Assembly (NCBI GenBank): GCA_027483945.1 | Contig: JAIXTM010000018.1 | Location: forward strand, 1 to 64,000 | From: Hyphomicrobiales bacterium | Lineage (GTDB): Bacteria; Pseudomonadota; Alphaproteobacteria; Rhizobiales; Beijerinckiaceae | Direction: 5' to 3' | DNA: 64,000 nucleotides | Shown here: positions 1 through 8,382 of the stretch, one piece after another | How the letters are laid out: the number at the start of each line of letters is the position of its first letter | Position numbering within the stretch: the first letter of the stretch is position 1 | Notes under the pieces: model-generated | Seen by the model: the letters and a program-made list of their open reading frames with translations, nothing else | Databases searched by the model: none | Told to the model about the DNA's origin: nothing | Position numbers and translations under genes: made by a program

Positions 1-1
1 T

Positions 2-529
2 GCTCTTTTCTATATCGGCGGCATCATCAAGCATGCCCGCGCCCTGAACGCCTTCACCAACCCGCTGACCAACAGCTACAAGCGTCTGGTCCCGGGCTAT
101 GAGGCGCCGGTGCTGCTGGCTTATTCCAGCCGCAACCGTTCGGCGTCCTGCCGTATCCCGCACGTGTCGAGCCCGAAGGGCAAGCGCGTCGAGGTCCGCT
201 TCCCCGATCCGACCGCGAACCCGTATCTCGCCTTCGCCGCCATGCTGATGGCCGGCCTGGACGGCATCGTGAACAAGATCGATCCGGGCGCGGCCATGGA
301 CAAGGATCTCTACGACCTGCCGCCGCGCGAGCTGAAGAAGATCCCGACCGTGTGCGGCTCGCTGCGCGAGGCCCTCGACGCCCTGAAGAAGGACAACGCC
401 TTCCTCAAGGCCGGCGGCGTCTTCAACGACGACTTCATCGAGAGCTATATCGAGCTCAAGATGACGGAAGTGGCGCGTTACGAGATGACGCCGCATCCGG
501 TCGAGTTCGCGATGTACTACTCGGTCTGA
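2..529 (+). CDS. glnA: Glutamine synthetase type I, C-terminal part (5' truncated by window edge)
   Basis: This is the last 175 residues of glutamine synthetase, which makes glutamine from glutamate, ammonia and ATP in the cytoplasm. The visible part holds the conserved segment around NRSASCRIP, the [20 protein letters not shown] block of the catalytic domain, and DKDLYDLPP. The tyrosine of that last motif is the adenylylation site of the GlnE-regulated GSI enzymes. The frame is open through base 2, so the start lies outside the window; family members are about 470 residues. A strong terminator follows immediately. Family assignment is secure. Confidence 0.97.
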   Translation, partial: ALFYIGGIIKHARALNAFTNPLTNSYKRLVPGYEAPVLLAYSSRNRSASCRIPHVSSPKGKRVEVRFPDPTANPYLAFAAMLMAGLDGIVNKIDPGAAMDKDLYDLPPRELKKIPTVCGSLREALDALKKDNAFLKAGGVFNDDFIESYIELKMTEVARYEMTPHPVEFAMYYSV

Positions 530-551
530 TCGGACCGTCCGACGACATGGA

Positions 552-578
552 AACGGCGCCCTCGCGGGCGCCGTTTTT
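552..578 (+). terminator. Rho-independent terminator of glnA
   Basis: A perfect 10-bp stem (552-561 with 566-575) has a TCGC tetraloop and runs into five T residues at 574-578. It starts 22 bases after the glnA stop codon. Confidence 0.93.
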
Positions 579-632
579 CGTCGGCGCGGCCGCCATCGGC
601 ACCGCGCGGGCAGGACCTGGTGGCCGGCCGAT

Positions 633-827
633 TCAGAGGATGGCGAGGATCGCGACGGCGAAGACGGCGATGCCGAGCAGCGCGCCGATCGCGGGCGCCG
701 CCACCGATCGAGTCGGAGCGGCCGGTTCGGCGTCGTGGCCCGCCTCGCAGGCCAGCGCGCCGCCGGCCAGAGCGGCCGCGCGATCAAGGCCCACCAGTCT
801 CACGTCGGTCGTCGCGAAGCTCAGCAT
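633..827 (-). CDS. Small single-span membrane protein, hypothetical
   Basis: This frame encodes 64 residues of unknown function. The C-terminal third is one strongly hydrophobic segment rich in Ala, Ile, Leu and Val that ends at the stop codon, suggesting a tail-anchored or single-span inner-membrane protein. The preceding part is Ala-rich with a few acidic and basic residues. I chose the ATG at 825-827 rather than an upstream in-frame start because GGAGG lies 10 bases before it. It is convergent with glnA. I do not recognise the family; the ribosome-binding site and hydrophobic tail are the only support. Confidence 0.5.
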   Translation of the reverse strand: MLSFATTDVRLVGLDRAAALAGGALACEAGHDAEPAAPTRSVAAPAIGALLGIAVFAVAILAIL

Positions 828-1001
828 GGGTGCGAATCCTCCAGGCGGGTCGAATCGTGCCACGGTCTGCGTTAACGGCCGCTAACCGCAGCGTCGCCGG
901 GCCAACGCCGGCAGGAGGCACCGGTTCCGTCAAGCTCCGTGCGGCGGCGCACGTCGGGGTTTGGCAGGTCCGGATAGGTGGCCTCTCCCTCCATATCGGA
1001 C

Positions 1002-1469
1002 ATGACCATGACAGAGATCAGACACATCCCCCTCCCCGGCCGCCTCTTCCTGCGGACGGCCGTCCTCACGGGCCTCGCCGGCATGGTGCTGGGCATCGTG
1101 ATGGGCGCGCGGCACGATTTTACCCTCGCCCCGGTCCATGCTCACGTGAACCTTCTCGGCTGGGTGTCGATGTTCCTCTTCGCCGCCTATTACATCATCG
1201 TACCCGGCGCGGACCGGCGGCTGGCCCTGTGGCAGTACGGTGCCTCGCTGATCGGCCTCGTCATGATGACGATCGGGATCGGCGGGTCGGTGACGGGGCG
1301 CGAGGCGTTGGTCCCGGTCGCGATCTTCGGCTCGCTGTTCACCGTGGCCTCGATGCTGATCTTCACCTGGATCGTGTTCGACACGACCCGGGCCCGGCCC
1401 GCATCTCCTGGGGAGACGCGCCCTGGGGACACGGTCGCCGTGCCGCAGGACGCGGCGCACGCCCTATGA
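1002..1469 (+). CDS. Small four-helix membrane protein resembling heme-copper oxidase subunit I
   Basis: The protein has about 155 residues and four predicted membrane helices (roughly 18-38, 50-72, 80-98 and 106-128). The second helix starts with APVHAHVNLLGW. This resembles the histidine-bearing helix of heme-copper oxidase/NO-reductase catalytic subunits, and similar short proteins are often annotated as cytochrome oxidase-like. A full catalytic subunit has about 12 helices and six histidine ligands, so this cannot be a complete oxidase. A GTG upstream at 978 is possible, but the ATG at 1002 leaves a short polar N-terminus before helix 1. The Pro/Gly-rich tail after residue 130 looks disordered. 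Its function is unknown; a heme- or copper-binding accessory role is inference only. Confidence 0.7.
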   Translation: MTMTEIRHIPLPGRLFLRTAVLTGLAGMVLGIVMGARHDFTLAPVHAHVNLLGWVSMFLFAAYYIIVPGADRRLALWQYGASLIGLVMMTIGIGGSVTGREALVPVAIFGSLFTVASMLIFTWIVFDTTRARPASPGETRPGDTVAVPQDAAHAL

Positions 1470-1506
1470 TAATCGCCGGACTTCAGCGATTCGGGATGTG
1501 ACCGGC

Positions 1507-3588
1507 ATGGCGGATAACGGCGATCTCTTCGGCGACGGCGGCGGGCGAGATCCCGCGCCTGCGCCGCGCCGGGCTGCCGCCGCCAAGCCTGCCGCGGCGC
1601 TGGCTGCCAAGTCAGCCGCCGCGCCGCGCCCTACCCCGGCCTCCGCTGAGTCGGGCTATGACGCCACGGCCATCGAGGTGCTGGAGGGGCTTGAGCCCGT
1701 CCGGCGCCGGCCGGGCATGTATATCGGCGGCACGGACGAGAAGGCCTATCATCACCTTTTCGCCGAGGTGATCGACAATTCCATGGACGAGGCCGTCGCC
1801 GGCCACGCCACCTTCATCGAGGTGGAACTGGAGGCGGACGGTACGCTCAGCGTCACCGATAACGGCCGGGGCATCCCGGTCGATCCGCACCCGAAATTCC
1901 CGGACAAGTCGGCGCTCGAGGTCATCATGACCACGCTCCATGCCGGCGGGAAGTTCGACAGCAAGGTCTACGAGACGTCGGGCGGCCTGCACGGCGTCGG
2001 CGTATCCGTGGTCAACGCGCTCTCGGAACTGCTGGAGGTGGAGGTCGCCCGCGGGCAGACGCTCTACCGGCAGGTCTATTCGCGCGGCCTGCCGCAGACG
2101 GGGCTTGAAACGGTTGGCCGGGTGCTGAACCGGCGCGGCACGCGCGTGCGGTTCCGGCCCGATCCGCAGATCTTCGGAGAGGCCGCGAAGTTCGCGCCGC
2201 GGCGGCTCTTCAAGATGGCGCGGTCCAAGGCCTATCTCTTCGGTGGCGTCGAGGTGCGTTGGCGCTGTGCGCCGGAACTGATCCCGGCGGACGACAACCT
2301 GCCGGCCGAGGCGGTTTTCCGCTTCCCCAACGGCCTGAAGGACTATCTCGCCCGCGAGATCGACGGACGTCCGCTGGTCGCCGAGCCGATCTTCGCGGGC
2401 AAGATCGAAAAAGCCGGCGGGCACGGCTCGCTGGAATGGGCCGTGGCCTGGCTCGGCGCCGGCGAGGACGGCTTCGTCTCGTCCTATTGCAACACGATCC
2501 CGACGCCCGAAGGCGGCACCCACGAGGCGGGCCTGCGCGTCGCGCTGCTGCGCGCGCTGCGGGACCATGCCGAGCGTGTCGGCCTCGCCAAGCGCGCCAA
2601 GGACGTCACGACCGACGATGTGATGGCGACCTGCGCCGCCATGCTCTCGGTCTTCATCCGGGAGCCGGAATTCCAGGGCCAGACCAAGGACAAGCTCGCC
2701 ACCGCCGAGGCCGGGCGCATCGTGGAAGGCGCCGTGCGCGACGCCTTCGACCATTGGCTCGCCGCCTCCCCGCAGCAGGCGGCCAGGCTGCTGGAATGGT
2801 CGATCGAGCGCGCCGAGGAGCGGCTGCGCCGCCGGGCCGAGAAGGAGGTGGCGCGCAAGACCGCGACCCGCAAGCTGCGCCTGCCGGGCAAGCTCGCGGA
2901 TTGCTCCAATGCCGGTGCCGCCGGCTCCGAGCTCTTCATCGTGGAGGGCGATTCGGCCGGCGGCAGCGCCAAGCAGGCGCGCGACCGCGCCACCCAGGCC
3001 GTGCTGCCCCTGCGCGGCAAGATCCTCAACGTCGCCAACGCGACGCGGGACAAGCTGGCCGCCAACCAGCAGCTGGCCGACCTGGTCCAGGCTCTGGGCT
3101 GCGGCACGGGCTCGCATTATCGCGACGACGACCTTCGCTACGAGAAGATCGTCATCATGACGGACGCCGATGTGGACGGCGCCCATATCGCCTCGCTGCT
3201 CATCACCTTTTTCTATCGGCAGATGCCGCGGCTGGTGGATCGCGGACACCTGTTCCTGGCGGTCCCGCCGCTCTACCGGCTGACCCATGGCGGCAAGACG
3301 GTCTATGCCCGGGACGAGGCCCACCGGCAGCAGCTTCTGGACACGGTGTTCAAGGGCAAGAAGGTGGAGATCGGCCGCTTCAAGGGTCTGGGCGAGATGC
3401 TGCCGGGCCAACTGAAGGAAACCACCATGGACCCGCGCAAGCGCACGCTGCTGAAGGTCGTGGTGCAGGACGACCGCGACGCGACCAGCGAGACGGTCGA
3501 GCGCCTGATGGGCAACAAGCCGGAGGCGCGCTTCGCCTTCATCCAGGAGCGCGCGGCCTTCGCTGCCGAGGAACTCCTCGACATCTGA
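1507..3588 (+). CDS. parE: DNA topoisomerase IV subunit B
   Basis: ParE is the ATPase subunit of topoisomerase IV, which decatenates daughter chromosomes together with ParC. The GHKL ATPase domain shows EVIDNSMDEAVAG (near residue 90) and GLHGVGVSVVNAL. The TOPRIM domain shows EGDSAGGSAKQARDR (near 480) and the metal-binding DADVDGAHI (near 555), followed by GRFKGLGEM. At about 690 residues, without the long GyrB insertion, it fits ParE rather than GyrB. The first 48 residues form an Ala/Pro/Lys-rich low-complexity extension before the conserved core. A GTG nine bases upstream (1498) is an alternative start. It is convergent with the porin gene. Confidence 0.96.
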   Translation: MADNGDLFGDGGGRDPAPAPRRAAAAKPAAALAAKSAAAPRPTPASAESGYDATAIEVLEGLEPVRRRPGMYIGGTDEKAYHHLFAEVIDNSMDEAVAGHATFIEVELEADGTLSVTDNGRGIPVDPHPKFPDKSALEVIMTTLHAGGKFDSKVYETSGGLHGVGVSVVNALSELLEVEVARGQTLYRQVYSRGLPQTGLETVGRVLNRRGTRVRFRPDPQIFGEAAKFAPRRLFKMARSKAYLFGGVEVRWRCAPELIPADDNLPAEAVFRFPNGLKDYLAREIDGRPLVAEPIFAGKIEKAGGHGSLEWAVAWLGAGEDGFVSSYCNTIPTPEGGTHEAGLRVALLRALRDHAERVGLAKRAKDVTTDDVMATCAAMLSVFIREPEFQGQTKDKLATAEAGRIVEGAVRDAFDHWLAASPQQAARLLEWSIERAEERLRRRAEKEVARKTATRKLRLPGKLADCSNAGAAGSELFIVEGDSAGGSAKQARDRATQAVLPLRGKILNVANATRDKLAANQQLADLVQALGCGTGSHYRDDDLRYEKIVIMTDADVDGAHIASLLITFFYRQMPRLVDRGHLFLAVPPLYRLTHGGKTVYARDEAHRQQLLDTVFKGKKVEIGRFKGLGEMLPGQLKETTMDPRKRTLLKVVVQDDRDATSETVERLMGNKPEARFAFIQERAAFAAEELLDI

Positions 3589-3628
3589 CCGGGCCGCCTC
3601 TCGCGCGGAACGACCCGATCCAGCCAAC

Positions 3629-3656
3629 GAAAAAGCCCGGCGTTTCCGCCGGGCTT
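3629..3656 (-). terminator. Terminator between parE and the porin gene
   Basis: A 10-bp stem (3633-3642 with 3647-3656) with a four-base loop is bounded on the left by a run of A residues, which gives a U-tract on the minus strand. It is best placed to end the porin transcript and may also stop parE from the other side. Confidence 0.85.
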
Positions 3657-3681
3657 GTCCGTTCGTTCCAATCGCGGACGA

Positions 3682-4422
3682 TTAGAACTTGTAGTTCAGG
3701 GCCGCACGGACGACGCCGAAGCCGTCGTTGCCGTTGCTGGTGCCGACCACCGGGGTGACCGCGCCAGCCGGCGTCACGATGAAGCCGTTGGAATTGCCAC
3801 GGTCGATGTCCACGTACAGACCTTCGACGCGGAACGTCAGGTTGTTCGTGAAGGCATACTCGACGCCGCCGCCGAGGGTCCAGCCGAACTCCACGTCGTC
3901 ACCGCCGTTGCCGACGAAGCCGAAGCGGTTGTCGTTGCCGCCGCCGTACGCGAGACCGCCCGTGGCGTACACGAGGAGGCGGTCGAACGCGACGCCGAGG
4001 CGGCCGCGAACGGTACCGAACCACTCGATGCCGCGGTTGCCGCTGACATACACGCCCGGAGCCGCGATGAAGCCCAGGTCGTCGTTACGGCCGAGGTCGG
4101 CGTACTGAAGGTCGGCTTCCAGACCGGCCACGAACTGGCCGAACTGCATGTTGTAGCCAACCTGGCCGCCGCCGACGAAGCCGTCGCCGCTGCCGCTGCT
4201 GGCACCCGGGAAGAACACGCCGCCGACGACGGCGCCGCTGTTGTCACCGTCGTTGGCGAAGCCGTAGCCGGCGTTCACACCAACGTAGAAACCGGTCCAC
4301 GTGAACGCGGGCGGGATATAGGCAGGAGCCGCCGGCGCGACGGTGCGCGACGGCAGGTCGGCGGCGAGGGCCGCCGAGGACAGCGCGATGAGCGCTGCGC
4401 CGGAAAGAAGAAGCTTCTTCAT
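3682..4422 (-). CDS. Outer-membrane beta-barrel protein, Omp25/Omp31 family
   Basis: The 246-residue precursor has a clear Sec signal peptide (MKKLLLSGAALIALSSAALA, then ADLP). The mature part begins with a Pro/Ala stretch and WTGFYVGVNAGYGF, the hallmark first strand of alphaproteobacterial Omp25/Omp31 proteins. It has alternating Gly/aromatic strands and ends in NYKF, a C-terminal aromatic signature for BAM-mediated insertion. Family members are abundant 8-stranded barrels that support envelope integrity and tether or porin functions. GGAG lies about 9 bases before the ATG. The 280 bases upstream separate it from the valS terminator and should hold its promoter. Confidence 0.93.
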   Translation of the reverse strand: MKKLLLSGAALIALSSAALAADLPSRTVAPAAPAYIPPAFTWTGFYVGVNAGYGFANDGDNSGAVVGGVFFPGASSGSGDGFVGGGQVGYNMQFGQFVAGLEADLQYADLGRNDDLGFIAAPGVYVSGNRGIEWFGTVRGRLGVAFDRLLVYATGGLAYGGGNDNRFGFVGNGGDDVEFGWTLGGGVEYAFTNNLTFRVEGLYVDIDRGNSNGFIVTPAGAVTPVVGTSNGNDGFGVVRAALNYKF

Positions 4423-4644
4423 TTGTAATCTCCGAAACCTGGAGGCGGCCTTTCCGAAACCGCCCCCTGCCTGAACAGGCCGATCTCTTGTCGAGCGAAA
4501 CCGGACACACGTGAGGGGAGGAGATTGAATTCATCCGCCTCGCCACCCGACTTCTGCAACGATTGAGGCCAAACTTTGTTCCCGAAAAAATGCGGTACGG
4601 CCTAGCTTTCTCTTCCCAAGCGAAACGCGACAGAAATGACACGC

Positions 4645-4670
4645 AAGCGAAGCGGCAGGCCGCTTCGCTT
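4645..4670 (-). terminator. Perfect hairpin downstream of valS, probable terminator
   Basis: An 11-bp perfect inverted repeat (4645-4655 with 4660-4670) with a CAGG/CCTG tetraloop begins 33 bases after the valS stop. On the minus strand the following bases are only moderately T-rich, so it may act as a weak terminator or a 3'-end stabiliser. Confidence 0.6.
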
Positions 4671-4702
4671 GGATTTCATCAATTTGACGAATACTTGAGC
4701 TT

Positions 4703-7459
4703 TCAGGCCAGCCGCGAGAGGGCGTCGGCCATCTTGCTTCTCCGCAGCACGGCGTCCTCTCGGCGTTCGCGCTGTTCCTCTACGACTTCTTCCGGTGCCC
4801 GGGCCAGGAAGTCGGCATTGCCGAGCTTGGCGTCGATCTTGCCGATCTCGCCATCGAGCCGGGCGATTTCCTTCATGAGGCGGGCCCGTTCCGCGACGAG
4901 GTCGACGACGCCCTCCAGCGGCAGCGCCGCCGTCTCGCCGCGCACGACGAGCTGGATCGCGCCGCCAGGCATCGCATCGGCGAAGGCGATGGAGGACAGC
5001 CGGGCCAGTCGCCGCACCGTGTCGCCCCAGCGATCGGCCTTCTCGCGTGCCGCAGCGGAGGCGCCGACGAGGACCAGCGGGATCTGCGAGCCCGCCGGCA
5101 CGTTCGTCTCGGCGCGGGCGGAGCGGATTTCTGAGACAAGGTCCACGACCCAGCCGATCTCCGCCTCGGCGGCGGCGGCGTCGCGTCCTACGCGGGCGGG
5201 CCAAGACGCCAGCGCCAGGACGCCCTCGCGGGCCGGGCCGTCCGTGCCCTTGATCGCCCATAATTCCTCGGTGAGGAACGGCATGAACGGATGCAGGATC
5301 GCGCAGATCGTGTCGAAGACGTGAGCGACTGTGGCACGCGTCTCAGCCTTGGCTGGTCCGTCCTCCCCCTGGAGCACGGGCTTGGCCAATTCCAGGTACC
5401 AGTCACAGAACACGTTCCAGACGAACCGATAGGCCGCGCCGGCCGCATCGTTGAAACGGAAGGCGCCGATGGCGGCTTCGATATCCGCGATGGCCCGGTC
5501 GGCCTCGCCGATCACCCAGACGTTCAGGGTCTCCTTCACGGCGGCGGGCTCGAACCCGGCCTGCCGGACGCAGCCGTTCATCTCTGCGAAGCGCGCGGCG
5601 TTCCAGATCTTCGTGGCGAAGTTCCGGTACCCCTCGATGCGCTGGGTGGAGAGCTTGATGTCCCGGCCCTGCGCCGCCATGGCCGCAAGGGTGAAGCGCA
5701 CCGCGTCCGCGCCATAGGTATCGATGAGAACGAGCGGATCGATGACGTTGCCCTTGGACTTGGACATCTTGGCGCCCTTCTCGTCGCGGACGAGGGCGTG
5801 GATGTAGACGTCGCGGAACGGCACCTCGTCCATGAAGTGCAGGCCCATCATCATCATCCGGGCGACCCAGAAGAAGATGATGTCGAAGGCGGTGACGAGG
5901 GTCGCCGTCGGGTAGAAGCGCTCGAGCTCCCGCGTGCCCTCCGGCCAACCCAGTGTGGAGAACGGCCAGAGCGCCGAGGAGAACCAGGTGTCGAGCACGT
6001 CCTCGTCGCGGCGCAGGAAGGCGGCGCGACGTTCCGGGTCCGACGCCATGGCTTCCGCTTCGGCGCTGGTGATGACGTCGACCTCGACATAATGGGCCAG
6101 CGCCTCGGCGACGGCTTTCTCCTCGCTCTCGGCGACGAAGACGCGGCCGTCCGGCCCGTACCAGGCCGGAATCTGGTGGCCCCACCAGAGCTGACGCGAG
6201 ATGCACCAGGGCTCGATGTTCTCCAGCCATTGGAAGTAGGTCTTTTCCCAGTTCTCCGGCACGATTTTGGTGCGGCCATCACGCACGGCGGCAAGCGCCC
6301 GGTCCGCAAGCGGCCTCACGTTGACGTACCATTGGTCGGTCAGGAACGGCTCGATGACGACGTTGGAGCGGTCGCCATGAGGCACCATGTGCGTGTGCGG
6401 CTCGATCTGGACGAGCTGGCCGCCCTCTTCCAGCATGGCCACGATGCGCTTGCGCGCCTCGAAGCGGTCCAGACCGTGGAGCGCCAGGACCGGGCCAAGC
6501 GCGGCGGCGTCCAGTCCCGCCCGGAACGCTTCGTTGGCGGACACGTCCAGCCGCGCCTCGGCATCGAAGATGTTGATCAGCGGCAGGTCGTGGCGCCGGC
6601 CGACCTCGAAGTCGTTGAAGTCGTGGGCAGGCGTGATCTTCACTGCGCCCGTGCCCTTTTCCGGGTCGGCGTAGTCATCCGCCACAATCGGGATGCGCCG
6701 GCCGACCAGCGGCAGGATCGCCACCTTGCCGATCAGGTGCCTCAGGCGCTCGTTCTCCGGGTGCACGGCGACCGCCACGTCGCCAAGCATCGTCTCCGGG
6801 CGGGTGGTCGCCACGACGATGGTCTCGTCGGTGCCCTCGACGGGGTAAGCGATGTGCCACAGATGGCCTTTGGTCTCGACCTGCATCACCTCCAGGTCCG
6901 AGATCGCGGTCTGGAAGCGCGGATCCCAGTTCACGAGGCGCTTGTCTCGGTAGATCAGCCCCTGACGGTGGAGATCGACGAAGACCTTGAGGACGGCCTG
7001 CGACAGCCCCTCGTCCATCGTGAAGCGTTCGCGCGACCAGTCGCAGGAGGCGCCGAGGCGCTTGAGCTGGCCGATAATGGCGCCGCCGGACTGCTCCTTC
7101 CACTGCCAGACGCGCTCGACGAAGGCTTCGCGGCCCATGGACCGGCGGTCGGGCTCCTGACGCTCGCGCAGCTGGCGCTCCACGACCATCTGGGTCGCGA
7201 TGCCGGCATGGTCCGTGCCGGGCTGCCACAGCACGTCCTTGCCCCGCATGCGCTCGAACCGACACAGGATGTCCTGCAGCGTGTTGTTGAGCGCATGGCC
7301 GATGTGGAGCGTGCCGGTGACGTTCGGCGGCGGGATGACGATGCAATAGGGCTCCGCCCCTGCGCGCTCGGGCCGGCCGGCGCGGAAGGCCTCGGCCTCC
7401 TCCCACACGCGGGCGATGCGGCCTTCCACCGCGGCGGGCTCGAACGTCTTGTCCATCAT
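4703..7459 (-). CDS. valS: Valyl-tRNA synthetase
   Basis: ValS charges tRNA-Val and edits mischarged threonine. The class I HIGH motif appears in PPNVTGTLHIGHALNNTLQD near residue 45 and KMSKSKGNVIDP near residue 563, with the CP1 editing domain between them. The C-terminal 65 residues form the coiled-coil tRNA-binding arm (LVAERARLMKEIARLDGEIGK onward). The length of about 918 residues is normal. I prefer the ATG at 7459, or the next codon, to a TTG further upstream. It lies 96 bases downstream of popZ on the same strand, an order common in Hyphomicrobiales. Confidence 0.97.
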   Translation of the reverse strand: MMDKTFEPAAVEGRIARVWEEAEAFRAGRPERAGAEPYCIVIPPPNVTGTLHIGHALNNTLQDILCRFERMRGKDVLWQPGTDHAGIATQMVVERQLRERQEPDRRSMGREAFVERVWQWKEQSGGAIIGQLKRLGASCDWSRERFTMDEGLSQAVLKVFVDLHRQGLIYRDKRLVNWDPRFQTAISDLEVMQVETKGHLWHIAYPVEGTDETIVVATTRPETMLGDVAVAVHPENERLRHLIGKVAILPLVGRRIPIVADDYADPEKGTGAVKITPAHDFNDFEVGRRHDLPLINIFDAEARLDVSANEAFRAGLDAAALGPVLALHGLDRFEARKRIVAMLEEGGQLVQIEPHTHMVPHGDRSNVVIEPFLTDQWYVNVRPLADRALAAVRDGRTKIVPENWEKTYFQWLENIEPWCISRQLWWGHQIPAWYGPDGRVFVAESEEKAVAEALAHYVEVDVITSAEAEAMASDPERRAAFLRRDEDVLDTWFSSALWPFSTLGWPEGTRELERFYPTATLVTAFDIIFFWVARMMMMGLHFMDEVPFRDVYIHALVRDEKGAKMSKSKGNVIDPLVLIDTYGADAVRFTLAAMAAQGRDIKLSTQRIEGYRNFATKIWNAARFAEMNGCVRQAGFEPAAVKETLNVWVIGEADRAIADIEAAIGAFRFNDAAGAAYRFVWNVFCDWYLELAKPVLQGEDGPAKAETRATVAHVFDTICAILHPFMPFLTEELWAIKGTDGPAREGVLALASWPARVGRDAAAAEAEIGWVVDLVSEIRSARAETNVPAGSQIPLVLVGASAAAREKADRWGDTVRRLARLSSIAFADAMPGGAIQLVVRGETAALPLEGVVDLVAERARLMKEIARLDGEIGKIDAKLGNADFLARAPEEVVEEQRERREDAVLRRSKMADALSRLA

Positions 7460-7555
7460 GGGGGCGCAAACCAAACGGTTCGGCCGCCGGATGATCCGGC
7501 GGCCCTAAAGGGACATGGCGGCTAGAAAGCGAAGGCGGCGGGCGGTGTCAACGCG

Positions 7556-8233
7556 TCAGTGGCGACCGCCGCGAGCGACGCGCTCGATCTCGGCGCGCAC
7601 GAGCCGCTCCACGATGGCCGGCAGGTTGTCGTCCAGCCATTCCTTGAGCATCGGGCGGAGCATGTCGCTGACCAGGTCCTCGAGCGTCCGGGCATTGCCG
7701 GTCAGGATCGTCTGGGCGAGCGAAGAGAACGCCGCCGAAACGGCTGCATCGGTCGTGCGCGACAGGAGCCGATCGCCTGCGGGTTCCGGCGCGGGCGTCG
7801 CGGCGGCGGCCGGCTCGGGTGCGGGCGGCGGAGCCATGGCCATGGCGAGGGGTTCGGGCTCCGGTTCGGGAAGCGGCGCAATCTCGGGCGCGAAATCGAT
7901 CGTCTCGTCCTGACCGGCGTCCCTGAACACCAGGTCCGCTTCGTCCAGGGCGCCTTCAGGTTCCGGTTCCGGCTCGGCAAGACCGGCGAGATCCAGAACA
8001 TCGTCGCCGGTGCCGAACAGGGCATCGCCCTGAAGCGGCGCGGGTTCCGGCTGGAACGCCATCGGGTCCGGCTCGGGCATCGCGAATGCCTGCGGCGCCG
8101 GAGCGGGCGCCTCGGCCTCGGGGGCGGCGGTCTGGCCCTCGCGGGCCGTCTGATCGTCGGAGATGATGCGCCGGATGGAGGCGAGGATCTCCTCCATCGA
8201 CGGTTCCTGGACCTTGGCGTTTGCGGCGCTCAT
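7556..8233 (-). CDS. popZ: Polar organizing protein PopZ (DUF2497)
   Basis: PopZ forms a polymeric matrix at the cell pole that captures ParB-parS and recruits polar cell-cycle proteins. The N-terminal helix SMEEILASIRRIISDD and the C-terminal oligomerisation region LEDLVSDMLRPMLKEWLDDN with LPAIVERLVRAEIERVARG are diagnostic. Between them lies a long, intrinsically disordered linker of Pro, Glu and Ala with many PEPE-type repeats (residues about 30-150), the expected architecture. It is followed by valS and preceded by tolC on the same strand. Confidence 0.93.
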   Translation of the reverse strand: MSAANAKVQEPSMEEILASIRRIISDDQTAREGQTAAPEAEAPAPAPQAFAMPEPDPMAFQPEPAPLQGDALFGTGDDVLDLAGLAEPEPEPEGALDEADLVFRDAGQDETIDFAPEIAPLPEPEPEPLAMAMAPPPAPEPAAAATPAPEPAGDRLLSRTTDAAVSAAFSSLAQTILTGNARTLEDLVSDMLRPMLKEWLDDNLPAIVERLVRAEIERVARGGRH

Positions 8234-8382
8234 GCGCTTGCCATCCTCTGCCGGAGCCGCGGAATCGCGCCGTGGCCTCTAACGCGGAGTATTCCACGCA
8301 GCGGCCCGCACGCAAGGATCGTGCGGTCTCCGCCCACAGGAACAGATTTCAGCGATTCGGTCGACTTTAGAGGCTCTTGCCG

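Noticed and set aside
871-890. CtrA-like TTAA-N7-TTAA site between divergent small membrane genes
   Set aside because: The second half-site is TAAC rather than TTAA; the match is too weak.
1612-3627. A 671-codon minus-strand frame opposite parE
   Set aside because: It mirrors parE codon structure, has no family signature and no ribosome-binding site; parE is unambiguous on the other strand.
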